From QHXM01 sp032160705 (GTDB lineage: Bacteria; Acidobacteriota; Blastocatellia; Pyrinomonadales; Pyrinomonadaceae), in NCBI GenBank assembly GCA_032160705.1, contig JAVHVE010000018.1:62001-126000 (forward strand): a DNA stretch of 64,000 bases, written 5' to 3'. Below the pieces are notes generated by a model. That model had not been told where the DNA came from. It was given only the letters and a program-made list of their open reading frames with translations, and did no database searches. How positions within the stretch are numbered: position 1 is the first letter of the stretch; every line of letters starts with the position of its first letter. This document shows positions 8,311 through 15,940 of the stretch, one piece after another. The position numbers and the translations under genes are program-made.

Positions 8311-9417
8311 ATGAAACTTCTCCGCGAACTACTCTTTCCGCTAATCGCTGTCGTCGCGGCTTTCATCGTCGGCGGAATCATCGTTCTTCTGATCGGCGAC
8401 AATCCGATTGAGACATATAAGCTCTTGATCGGGAGCGCGCTCTCCTGGCCGGACGGCATCGGCTACACGCTCTTTTATGCGACGCCTTTGATTTTTACGG
8501 GGCTCGCCGTGGCGGTCGCCTTTCGTTGCGGGCTGCTCAACATTGGCGCTGAAGGTCAACTCTACATAGCTGCTTTCGTGACCGCCTGGGTCGGAATCAC
8601 GTTCGCAAATCTTTCAGGATGGGCTCTGATCCCGCTCATGTGTCTGGCAGCAATTTTGAGCGGCGCTGTGTGGGGAGCAATCCCCGGAGTCCTGAAAGCA
8701 AAGTTCGGCTCGCACGAAGTTATCAACACCATCATGCTGAACTTCATTGCGATTGCCCTGGTCAGCTACTTCACCCAGTATCACTTCAAAGCGCCGGGCG
8801 ATCCCATCATGCAGACGGGTTTCATTGGGCGGCAAAACGTGCCCGAAGGAATGGAAGCCCTCAAAGGCGTCAACGCGCACATCCCGCGTTTGGGCACGTT
8901 CATTCCGGGCTTTCCTGAACGCATCCCGCTCAACGTCGCTTTCATCCTCGCGCTGCTCGCGTGCGTGGCCGTTTATATTTTCCTGTGGCGAACGAAATGG
9001 GGCTACGAGATACGCGCGACGGGTGCGAATCCTTCGGCGGCGGAGTACGGCGGGATTTCCGTGAAAAAGCAGATCGTGCTGGCGATGGCGGTGTCGGGCG
9101 CGCTCGCCGGGATGGTCGGAATCAACGAAGTGATGGGCTATCGCTATCGTTTCTACGAGGGCTTCTCGCCGGGTTATGGACTGACCGGAATCGCAGTGGC
9201 GCTGCTCGGACGGAATCATCCTGCCGGTGTTCTGCTCGCAGCCATTTTCTTCGGCGCGCTGACGCGCGGGCAATTGTTCGTGGACATTTTTACCGGCAAG
9301 GTCTCGAAAGATTTGGTTCAGGTACTTCAGGCGATAGTCATCCTGTTCGTAGCCGCCGAAGCATTTTTTCGCGGCTCATTCTCCAGGTGGGGGTTACTAA
9401 AGCGATCAAAATTATGA
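8311..9417 (+). CDS. Nucleoside ABC transporter permease 1
   Basis: A 368-residue polytopic inner-membrane protein of the branched-chain amino acid/ribose permease superfamily (BPD_transp_2), the longer of the two permeases in nucleoside importers such as NupB or RnsC. Hydrophobic helices run through most of the sequence. The conserved cytoplasmic segment around residue 230-250 (GYEIRATGANPSAAEYGGIS) is the coupling region contacting the ATPase. It is co-directional with the ATPase and the second permease. Confidence 0.93.
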   Translation: MKLLRELLFPLIAVVAAFIVGGIIVLLIGDNPIETYKLLIGSALSWPDGIGYTLFYATPLIFTGLAVAVAFRCGLLNIGAEGQLYIAAFVTAWVGITFANLSGWALIPLMCLAAILSGAVWGAIPGVLKAKFGSHEVINTIMLNFIAIALVSYFTQYHFKAPGDPIMQTGFIGRQNVPEGMEALKGVNAHIPRLGTFIPGFPERIPLNVAFILALLACVAVYIFLWRTKWGYEIRATGANPSAAEYGGISVKKQIVLAMAVSGALAGMVGINEVMGYRYRFYEGFSPGYGLTGIAVALLGRNHPAGVLLAAIFFGALTRGQLFVDIFTGKVSKDLVQVLQAIVILFVAAEAFFRGSFSRWGLLKRSKL

Positions 9418-9420
9418 AAG

Positions 9421-9526
9421 CAGTTAGCAGTGGGCAGTGGGCAGTTCGCAGTCAGAACCAGCGACGAGCAGCGTTCGTGCTTTTGTCTTTAACTGCCAAC
9501 TGCCCACTGCCAACTGCCCACTTCTT
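9421..9526. repeat. Heptamer-word hairpin 6
   Basis: The left arm (9421-9453) is built from GCAGTTA, GCAGTGG, GCAGTGG, GCAGTTC, GCAGT. The right arm (9491-9526) is AACTGCC, AACTGCC, CACTGCC, AACTGCC, CACTT. The word differs from earlier hairpins, but the period and layout are the same. The right arm ends at the base before the ATG of the second permease (9527). Confidence 0.85.
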
Positions 9527-10417
9527 ATGAAGAACATATTCACCTTCGCGTTAATCGCTTCGACAATTCGCTTGACGACGCCGCTGCTTTTGGCTGCGCT
9601 GGGCGGTCTGTTCTCGGAGCGTTCAGGCATCATCAATATCGCGCTTGAAGGATTGATGCTGGCGGGCGCATTCACTGCCGCCACGGTGACACACCTTGCG
9701 ACCGTGCACGGTTATCCTGCTCCTGAGTGGATCGGGTTGCTGGCGGCGATAGGTGCGGGCGTCATCGTGGCAAGCATCCACGCAGTAGCGTGTATCAGAT
9801 ACAAGGCTGACCAGGTTGTCACAGGCACGGCAATCAATATTCTCTTCCTCGGCGTCCCGGCGTTGATGAGCGGCGCGCTCTTTGATTCGACGGGCGCAAC
9901 GCCGCAGATTCCGATTAATAATTTGCTTCCCACTGCTCCCATCATCATTGCCTTCGCGCTCGTTCCTGTCACGTGGTACGTGCTCAATCGCACGCCGTTC
10001 GGATTGCGCCTGCGCGCTGTCGGTGAAAACCCGGAAGCTGCGGACACGGCTGGCGTCAGCGTGGCGCGACTCAGGTACACGGGCGTGCTTCTTTCAGGCG
10101 CGCTGGCAGCCATCGGCGGGGCGTATCTCTCCATCGGCCAATCGTCGCTCTTTACGCGCAACATGACAGCCGGAAGAGGTTTTATCGCGCTGGCCGCTTT
10201 GATCTTCGGCAAGTGGCGACCCGTGCAGACAATGCTCGCGTGCCTGCTCTTCGGTTTGGCTGAAGCGGTGGCGATTCAGATGCAGGGAGTCGCCAACATC
10301 CCTGTGCAATTCATTCAGATTATTCCTTATGTCCTGACGATAGTCGTGCTGGCTGGCTTCATCGGTCTCTCGCGTGCGCCGCGCGCTCTGGGGATTCCGT
10401 ACCAGAAGGAGAGATAG
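9527..10417 (+). CDS. Nucleoside ABC transporter permease 2
   Basis: Second permease (NupC/RnsD type) of the importer, 296 residues. The start was placed at the ATG just after the hairpin, giving MKNIFTFALIAST. An in-frame extension upstream would translate repeat DNA. GLFSERSGIINIALEGLML near the N-terminus and the coupling segment LRLRAVGENPEAADTAGVS are typical of this permease group. Most of the protein is membrane helices. The gene is followed 44 bases later by the purine nucleoside phosphorylase gene. Confidence 0.93.
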   Translation: MKNIFTFALIASTIRLTTPLLLAALGGLFSERSGIINIALEGLMLAGAFTAATVTHLATVHGYPAPEWIGLLAAIGAGVIVASIHAVACIRYKADQVVTGTAINILFLGVPALMSGALFDSTGATPQIPINNLLPTAPIIIAFALVPVTWYVLNRTPFGLRLRAVGENPEAADTAGVSVARLRYTGVLLSGALAAIGGAYLSIGQSSLFTRNMTAGRGFIALAALIFGKWRPVQTMLACLLFGLAEAVAIQMQGVANIPVQFIQIIPYVLTIVVLAGFIGLSRAPRALGIPYQKER

Positions 10418-10461
10418 GAGAGCCAGTCAACTCATCAGTCAAGAGTTGTCTTTCTTAAAGT

Positions 10462-11304
10462 ATGCCGGAAGATTCAACCTCGCTGACCGTTTATGAGCGC
10501 GTGGAGCACGCGGCTCGGACAATTCGCGCGCGCTCCAGTGAAGAAGTGCGCGTGGCGCTCGTGCTCGGCAGCGGCCTGGGCGCTTTCGCCGACGACATAG
10601 AAGACGCGGTAATGATTCCCTACGAGGAAATACCCGGCTTCGCGCGCCCGACTGTCGAGGGGCACATGGGTCGCCTCGTGCTGGGTAAAATCGAAGGCGT
10701 GCCTGTGGCGGCGATGCAGGGGCGCTTCCATTACTACGAAGGCTATGCGTTCGAGGAGGTCATCTTTCCGATTCGCACGTTCAGTTTGCTTGGAGCGAAA
10801 TCCTTGGTGTTGACCAACGCGGCGGGCGGCATCAACGTGGCCTTCGATCAGGGCGCGTTGATGGTTATCTCAGATCATCTGAACTTGATGGGCATGAGCC
10901 CTCTGCGTGGGCGGCACGACGAACGCTTCGGGCAGCGTTTCCCGGATATGACGGAAGTTTACTCGCGCGATTATCAGGAACTAGCCGTTGAAGAAGCGAA
11001 CGCAATGGGTTTGGAGTTGCGGCGCGGAATTTACGCAGCGCTTTCCGGCCCAAGCTACGAGACGCCAGCCGAGATACGAATGCTCAGAATCCTCGGCGCA
11101 GACGCCGTCGGGATGAGCACCGTCCCCGAAGCGATAGCCGCGCAGCAAATGGGCTTGAAAATCCTGGGCATCTCCTGCATCACAAACATGGCGGCGGGCG
11201 TTATCGGCGAACCGATCAACCACCAGGAAGTAATCGAAACCGGCGAGCGCGTCCGCGACACATTTAAGGAATTGCTGCGGCGAGTAATTCCCAGACTAAC
11301 TTAA
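10462..11304 (+). CDS. punA: Purine-nucleoside phosphorylase (trimeric class)
   Basis: Splits inosine or guanosine with phosphate into base and (deoxy)ribose 1-phosphate. 280 residues, typical of the trimeric PNP class. The phosphate-binding loop LVLGSGLGAFAD is near residue 33. TNAAGGIN and SDHLNLMGMSPL are in the centre, and LSGPSYETPAEIRML then GADAVGMSTVPEAIAA form the nucleoside site. It fits the operon: imported purine nucleosides would be phosphorolysed here and pyrimidine nucleosides by the first enzyme of the operon. Upstream bases show no strong Shine-Dalgarno site. Confidence 0.95.
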   Translation: MPEDSTSLTVYERVEHAARTIRARSSEEVRVALVLGSGLGAFADDIEDAVMIPYEEIPGFARPTVEGHMGRLVLGKIEGVPVAAMQGRFHYYEGYAFEEVIFPIRTFSLLGAKSLVLTNAAGGINVAFDQGALMVISDHLNLMGMSPLRGRHDERFGQRFPDMTEVYSRDYQELAVEEANAMGLELRRGIYAALSGPSYETPAEIRMLRILGADAVGMSTVPEAIAAQQMGLKILGISCITNMAAGVIGEPINHQEVIETGERVRDTFKELLRRVIPRLT

Positions 11305-11307
11305 ACA

Positions 11308-11412
11308 AGAATCCAGAATTCAGGAGTCAGAATCCAGAATAAAAGGCTGCAACCGTCCTTCTGATTTTCTTTTCTTCTGACTCCTGAATTCTGGATTCTG
11401 GATTCTGCTTTT
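11308..11412. repeat. Heptamer-word hairpin 7
   Basis: The left arm (11308-11340) is AGAATCC, AGAATTC, AGGAGTC, AGAATCC, AGAAT. The right arm (11372-11412) carries the complements and ends in CTGCTTTT at the base before the udk ATG. The loop contains AAGGCTGCAACC and CTGATTTTCTTTT, matching hairpins 2 and 3 closely. Confidence 0.85.
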
Positions 11413-12048
11413 ATGATAATTGGCATTTGCGGCGGCACAGGCTCTGGCAAGACGACGGTCGCCAATAGCATTCTGGAATCCGTCAACGCGAGCGAAGTCG
11501 CGTTCATCCAGCAGGATTCTTATTACCGCAATCTCAAAGACCTCCCGCTCGATTACCGGCAGGCGGTCAACTTCGATCACCCGGACGCGCTGGACAACGA
11601 TCTGCTCGTCCACCATATCAGAAAATTGAAAGCGGGCGGGTCGGTCGAGCTTCCGATCTACGATTTCCGAACACATACGCGCCTCAATGATACTGTTTTG
11701 ATCGAGCCGAAACCGATTGTCATCATCGAGGGAATTCTGATTTTCGTTGATCCGCGCCTGCTTGAGCAGATGGACATCAAGGTCTTCGTTGACACTCCCG
11801 ACGACATTCGCTTCATCCGTCGTCTGAGGCGCGACATCGCCGAGCGAGGCCGCACCATTGATTCCGTCATTGAGCAATATCTTAATACCGTGCGCCCGAT
11901 GCACATGCAGTTTGTCGAGCCGTCGAAGCGATACGCCGACGTGATTATCCCGGAAGGCGGGCACAACCTCGTCAGCATAGATTTAATCAGCGGAAAAATT
12001 CGTGAACGCTTATCGAGCGCACTGACAACGAGCGGAGGGCAGGTTTGA
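11413..12048 (+). CDS. udk: Uridine kinase
   Basis: Phosphorylates uridine and cytidine to UMP and CMP. 211 residues. Walker A is GGTGSGKTTVANSI at residues 7-20, followed by the uridine-binding LPLDYRQAVNFDHPDALD. VIIEGILIF and the arginine-rich lid IRFIRRLRRDIAERGR are typical. The gene is translationally coupled to cdd: the TGA stop overlaps the TTG start of cdd. The Shine-Dalgarno region is replaced by a heptamer hairpin arm. Confidence 0.96.
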   Translation: MIIGICGGTGSGKTTVANSILESVNASEVAFIQQDSYYRNLKDLPLDYRQAVNFDHPDALDNDLLVHHIRKLKAGGSVELPIYDFRTHTRLNDTVLIEPKPIVIIEGILIFVDPRLLEQMDIKVFVDTPDDIRFIRRLRRDIAERGRTIDSVIEQYLNTVRPMHMQFVEPSKRYADVIIPEGGHNLVSIDLISGKIRERLSSALTTSGGQV

Positions 12049-12464
12049 TCGAACCGGAAATTCAAAAACTCATTGACGCGGCAAGAATCGGGAGAGATTG
12101 TTCTTTGTCGCCTTTCTCTAACTTCTGCGTCGGAGCAGCCGTCGAAACAGAGGATGGCAAAATTTACACCGGCTGCAATATCGAAAGCGCGAGTTTCGGT
12201 TTGACGGTTTGCGCCGAGCGCGTCGCAATCTGGAAAGCCCTGTCGGAAGGCGAGAGAAAGTTTAAGCGCATCGCCGTCGTCGCCGACACAGACCCACTGA
12301 CTCCGCCCTGCGGAACGTGCCGACAAATTATCTGGGAATGGTGTCGCAATACGACCGTTGTGCTCGCCAACCTGCGCGGCGATATTGAAATCCTTGAGAT
12401 GCGCGAACTGTTGCCGCGCGCCTTCGACGCCAGATTCCTGAAAGAAACCGGCGCTGAAAAATGA
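12045..12464 (+). CDS. cdd: Cytidine deaminase
   Basis: Deaminates cytidine and deoxycytidine. 139 residues, the small tetrameric form. The zinc site is complete: CAERVAIWKAL, with Cys and catalytic Glu near residue 57, and PCGTCRQ near residue 90. SPFSNFCVGAAVETEDG and GCNIESASFGLTVCAE are the usual substrate-binding segments. It starts at a TTG inside the udk stop (TTGA) and ends just before the exported amidohydrolase. Confidence 0.95.
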   Translation: MIEPEIQKLIDAARIGRDCSLSPFSNFCVGAAVETEDGKIYTGCNIESASFGLTVCAERVAIWKALSEGERKFKRIAVVADTDPLTPPCGTCRQIIWEWCRNTTVVLANLRGDIEILEMRELLPRAFDARFLKETGAEK

Positions 12465-13958
12465 ATGTCGAACATGATGAAACTTACACGATTCATTATC
12501 ACCTTCTTCCTTATGGCCTCTTTCACTACACCATTGACCGCTTCCGCACAGCAAAGAGGGCGAGGCCGTGGCAATAGCGTTGATCTCATCATTCGTGGCG
12601 GAACTATCGTCACGATGGATGGCGGGCGGCGCATCATTGAAAACGGCTCAATTGTCGTCAAAGGTGGGCGCATCCTGGCGGTCGGCGCAGGCGCTGAGAT
12701 TGATTCAAAATATACTGCGCGCGAGACGATAGATGCGCGCGGCAAAGTTGTCATCCCCGGTCTCATCAACGGCCACACGCACATTCCGATGACGCTCTTT
12801 CGCGGGCTGGCAGATGACATGGATTTGCAGGAATGGCTGACGAAATACATCTTCCCGGCTGAGGCCAAAAACGTTACCGAAGAGTTCGTGCGCGTCGGCA
12901 CACGGCTCGGCCTCGCAGAGATGATTCGCGGCGGCACGACGACCTACTGCGATATGTACTACTTCGAGGACGCCATCGCGGACGAGACTCAGAAAGCGGG
13001 TGTGCGCGGCGTGCTCGGCGAGACGGTAATAGATTTTCCGGTTGCGGATAATAAAACCTGGGCCGAAGCGATGGCCTACACTGAAAAGTTCGTCAGGAAA
13101 TGGAAGGGACATGCGCTGATTGTCCCGGCAATCGCGCCGCACGCGCCTTATACGGTCTCGGAAGAACATCTCAAAGCCGTGCGCGCTTTATCCGACCGAA
13201 TGGGCGCACCCATCGTGATTCACGTCTCAGAGACGCGCAAAGAAGTTGACGACCTTTTGAAAAGCAAGGGTGCATCTCCGGTTGACTACCTCGCACGGAT
13301 AGGGTTTTTAAATAACCGCGTTATCGCCGCACACGTTGTCCATCCAAGCCCTGAAGAGATTACGGTCTTGAAACGCCTTGGTGTCGGAGTTGTTCACAAC
13401 CCGCAGTCAAATATGAAGCTCGCTTCCGGCGTTGCGCCCGTCCCACAGATGCTTCAGCTTGATCTTGATCTTGGGCTTGGCACGGACGGGGCAGCCTCGA
13501 ATAACGACCTCAACATGTGGGAAGAAATTGATACGACAGCCAAGCTGCATAAGGTGTTCACGATGGACCCGAAGGTTGTCACTGCTCGGCAGGCTTTCGA
13601 GATGGCGACGATTCGCGGCGCACGCGCCCTTCACATGGAGCGCGACATCGGCTCAATCGAGAAGGGGAAGCGCGCCGACCTCGTCATCGTTGACCTGGAC
13701 GATCTCAACCAGACGCCGCTCTATAACGTCTATTCGCACCTGGTGTATGCGACGAAGGCTGATGATGTGCGCTCCGTCATCATTGAAGGCCGCGTCGTCA
13801 TGCGCGACCGGAGGTTGCTAACTTTGGACGAACAGGATATAAAGGCACGCGCACGCATCTTTCGCGAGCAGATTATTAAAAGCCTCGCGCCATCAAGCAC
13901 ACAAGCGGGTGAAAATTCAACCGGGGGACTTGTCCAAAGCCCCTCGAAGAGGCCATAA
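12465..13958 (+). CDS. Exported amidohydrolase (SAH/MTA or guanine deaminase-like)
   Basis: A 497-residue metal-dependent amidohydrolase of the TrzN/AtzA/MtaD subgroup. A Sec signal peptide (hydrophobic to about residue 28, ending TASAQQ) predicts a periplasmic enzyme. The metal site is visible: GHTHIPMTLFRG, HVSETRKEVDD and GTDGAASNNDLNMWEEI. It follows cdd with no gap, so the substrate is probably a purine derivative such as S-adenosylhomocysteine, methylthioadenosine or guanine, but sequence alone does not decide. A strong terminator follows, so this is likely the last gene of the salvage operon. Confidence 0.85.
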   Translation: MSNMMKLTRFIITFFLMASFTTPLTASAQQRGRGRGNSVDLIIRGGTIVTMDGGRRIIENGSIVVKGGRILAVGAGAEIDSKYTARETIDARGKVVIPGLINGHTHIPMTLFRGLADDMDLQEWLTKYIFPAEAKNVTEEFVRVGTRLGLAEMIRGGTTTYCDMYYFEDAIADETQKAGVRGVLGETVIDFPVADNKTWAEAMAYTEKFVRKWKGHALIVPAIAPHAPYTVSEEHLKAVRALSDRMGAPIVIHVSETRKEVDDLLKSKGASPVDYLARIGFLNNRVIAAHVVHPSPEEITVLKRLGVGVVHNPQSNMKLASGVAPVPQMLQLDLDLGLGTDGAASNNDLNMWEEIDTTAKLHKVFTMDPKVVTARQAFEMATIRGARALHMERDIGSIEKGKRADLVIVDLDDLNQTPLYNVYSHLVYATKADDVRSVIIEGRVVMRDRRLLTLDEQDIKARARIFREQIIKSLAPSSTQAGENSTGGLVQSPSKRP

Positions 13959-13992
13959 TACGGGTCATCAAATTAGGATTTGGTTGTACCCG

Positions 13993-14025
13993 GAAGCGAG
14001 CCTTATAAGCTCGCTTCATTTTTTT
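13993..14025 (+). terminator. Intrinsic terminator of the nucleoside operon
   Basis: A perfect 9-bp stem, GAAGCGAGC (13993-14001) with GCTCGCTTC (14009-14017), and a 7-nt loop are followed by a run of T residues. It separates the salvage operon from the TonB-domain gene, whose GTG start is 16 bases further on. Confidence 0.85.
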
Positions 14026-14040
14026 ACGGAGTTTCAAGAA

Positions 14041-15213
14041 GTGAAGGAAAAAAGAGTTCGCCATGCCATCAATCTGATTACCGGAATAGTTTTATGCCTC
14101 GTCCTGACGACGCTCACCCTGTTCGCCCAGGCTACGCCTGAGACGGACGCCGGGCAGAAGCGTCTCAAGCGTGCACGCGCTCTGATTGCCGCGCACAGAC
14201 TCGGAGCTGCGGCAGCCGAGTTGGACGCGATTCGCACCGCCACCACTGATGATGCGGTGCGTGATGTCGCGCGCATCATGCTGATGAGCGTCTATCTGGA
14301 AGAAGGCGACTACATGCGAGCGCAGTCTCTTCTGGAAGACACGTACAAGCTGCGCTCCGTCCAGAGTGAAAATTCCACGCGAACATATTTCGCGCTGGCC
14401 GGGCAGGCCGTCAACAGCGCCCGCGAGCATCTCGGACGGTATCGCTCATTCGGCATCAACACAGCGGACAAGGAACTGCCCCCGGAGGCTGTGAGTGATC
14501 TCGACCATGTGCGGATGCTGCTTGATCGCGTCGCGGAGCAGGCCAGGGAGATGAGCAGCCAGAACGGCAAGAGCTTTGACGCGCTCGGCCTGTTGGAAGA
14601 AGTCGCGAATGTGCGCGGGCCTCTTGCGCGCAGTAAACAGGAACGCCTTCAGTGGCAACGAGAAGTCGCAGATGCACGGGAGAAACTTGCCGCTTCCGAA
14701 ATTCGTATTGCCTCCACCGGCAATTTAGCTATCAACCCAATCTCCGTGGCTTCACAGCCTAGCGTCAGCAATGCCCCGGCGGCTTCGTCTTCTCCATCAG
14801 CGCCGAACCATTCCACAGATACGGGCACGCGAAAGGCGACCGCCGCCACCGCTCCTGAAAACCGCAACATCTCTTCAGCAGCGCAAAGCAAACGGCCTGC
14901 GGATGCTGCCGCGGGAAACTCCGCGCCAGGTGAGCGGCCTGTAGAGATTGGCTCGCTGATTGATAAAGCGACGCAGCGAGTAAATCCCTCATATCCGCAA
15001 ACCGCAAAGATGGCCCGCGTGACCGGCGTCGTCACCGTCTATTTGGAGGTGGATGAAAGCGGCTCGGTGACTACGGTGCAGCGCACCAACGGCCCGCAAT
15101 TGCTGAAACAGGCAGCAACGGACGCGGCGCGGCGTTGGAAGTTCCGCCCGACAGTCGTGGACGGGCAACCCGTTCGCGTCATGGGATTCATTAATTTCAA
15201 TTTCACATTGTAG
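14041..15213 (+). CDS. TonB C-terminal domain protein
   Basis: About 390 residues. The chosen GTG start has GGAG at 14028-14031 and gives a clear signal or anchor segment (LITGIVLCLVLTTLTLFAQA). Residues about 30-250 are alpha-helical and resemble a helical-repeat scaffold. A low-complexity Ser/Ala/Pro linker follows. The last 75 or so residues are a TonB domain: YPQTAKMARVTGVVTVYLEV, then AARRWKFRPTVVDGQPVRV. Such energy-transduction domains span the periplasm, but this N-terminus looks exported instead of being a classic ExbB/D-coupled anchor. The partner is unknown. Confidence 0.85.
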   Translation: MKEKRVRHAINLITGIVLCLVLTTLTLFAQATPETDAGQKRLKRARALIAAHRLGAAAAELDAIRTATTDDAVRDVARIMLMSVYLEEGDYMRAQSLLEDTYKLRSVQSENSTRTYFALAGQAVNSAREHLGRYRSFGINTADKELPPEAVSDLDHVRMLLDRVAEQAREMSSQNGKSFDALGLLEEVANVRGPLARSKQERLQWQREVADAREKLAASEIRIASTGNLAINPISVASQPSVSNAPAASSSPSAPNHSTDTGTRKATAATAPENRNISSAAQSKRPADAAAGNSAPGERPVEIGSLIDKATQRVNPSYPQTAKMARVTGVVTVYLEVDESGSVTTVQRTNGPQLLKQAATDAARRWKFRPTVVDGQPVRVMGFINFNFTL

Positions 15214-15307
15214 GCCAATAAAAGGCCCCTGAATCCTCTCAAAGTGATGGGCTTAAAAACCTCAATCAGGAGGCTTATCAGCCTATTCCCCAAGCACTTA
15301 TTCAATC

Positions 15308-15335
15308 TTGACTTAAAAGTAAGGTATGCTACAAT
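15308..15335 (+). promoter_or_regulatory. Promoter and possible Rrf2 operator for the suf operon
   Basis: TTGACT (15308-15313), a 16-bp spacer and TACAAT (15330-15335) form a good sigma-70 promoter. An imperfect inverted repeat, CTTGACT-N4-AGTAAGG, overlaps the -35 box and could bind the Rrf2 protein encoded 50 bases downstream. The operator role is inference. Confidence 0.6.
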
Positions 15336-15384
15336 ACCCTCGAATCCTGAATCAGTAGAGGATGCCAAAGGAGTTTGAGCGAAG

Positions 15385-15861
15385 ATGAAGGTCTCGGCTC
15401 AGGAAGAGTACGGATTGCGTTGCCTGGTACAACTCGCCCACTTGCGGGAGGGGGAATCGCTGACGCTTTCCCAGATCGCCAAGCGCGAAGGGATTTCCGC
15501 AGCGAATGCCGGGAAACTGCTCTGGATTCTGAACAAGGCGGGGTTGGTGCTCTCTACCAGAGGCACTAAAGGCGGCTATCAACTGGCGCGTCCCGCTTCC
15601 GCGATTCGCCTGAGTGAAGTCATCAAGGTACTGGATGCAGACGAAGTGACGGAGCACTGCAAGAGTTACACGGGCGTGCTCGACACCTGCGTTCACACGA
15701 GCGATTGCGGCATCCGGCCTGTGATTCTCGGACTGCATGAGATTGTGCAAAACGCGCTATCGGAAGTCACGCTCGCGCAATTAGTCGGCACAGAGGCCAA
15801 CGTGGACGCGACGCTGCACCAGATTCAAAGATTGCAGGCTCGCTTGAGTCCGACACACTGA
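15385..15861 (+). CDS. Rrf2-family regulator with Fe-S-type cysteines (IscR/SufR-like)
   Basis: 158 residues. An N-terminal winged helix-turn-helix (MKVSAQEEYGLRCLVQLA, then LSQIAKREGISAANAGKLL) is followed by the wing TRGTKGGYQLARP. A cysteine cluster C-x9-C-x5-C (CKSYTGVLDTCVHTSDC, residues about 92-108) is the type of site that holds the [2Fe-2S] cluster in IscR. It opens the suf operon, so it probably senses cluster status and represses its own operon. AAAGGAG lies about 12 bases before the ATG. Confidence 0.92.
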   Translation: MKVSAQEEYGLRCLVQLAHLREGESLTLSQIAKREGISAANAGKLLWILNKAGLVLSTRGTKGGYQLARPASAIRLSEVIKVLDADEVTEHCKSYTGVLDTCVHTSDCGIRPVILGLHEIVQNALSEVTLAQLVGTEANVDATLHQIQRLQARLSPTH

Positions 15862-15940
15862 AAGCGCCTTGAGTTAAGCACAGAAACAGCAATTATTCGA
15901 TTTTGAAAATAACTTCGCGAGAGCGAAGCAGGAAAACAAG

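Noticed and set aside
2885..11412. Heptamer hairpins as ordinary rho-independent terminators
   Set aside because: They lie inside operons, and the few T residues at the end of some arms run straight into a start codon. Genuine terminators in the window have perfect short stems and separate T tracts.
13909..14040. Earlier ATG start (13909) for the TonB-domain gene
   Set aside because: It would put the terminator hairpin inside the coding sequence and overlap the previous gene. The GTG at 14041 has a good GGAG and begins directly with a signal segment.
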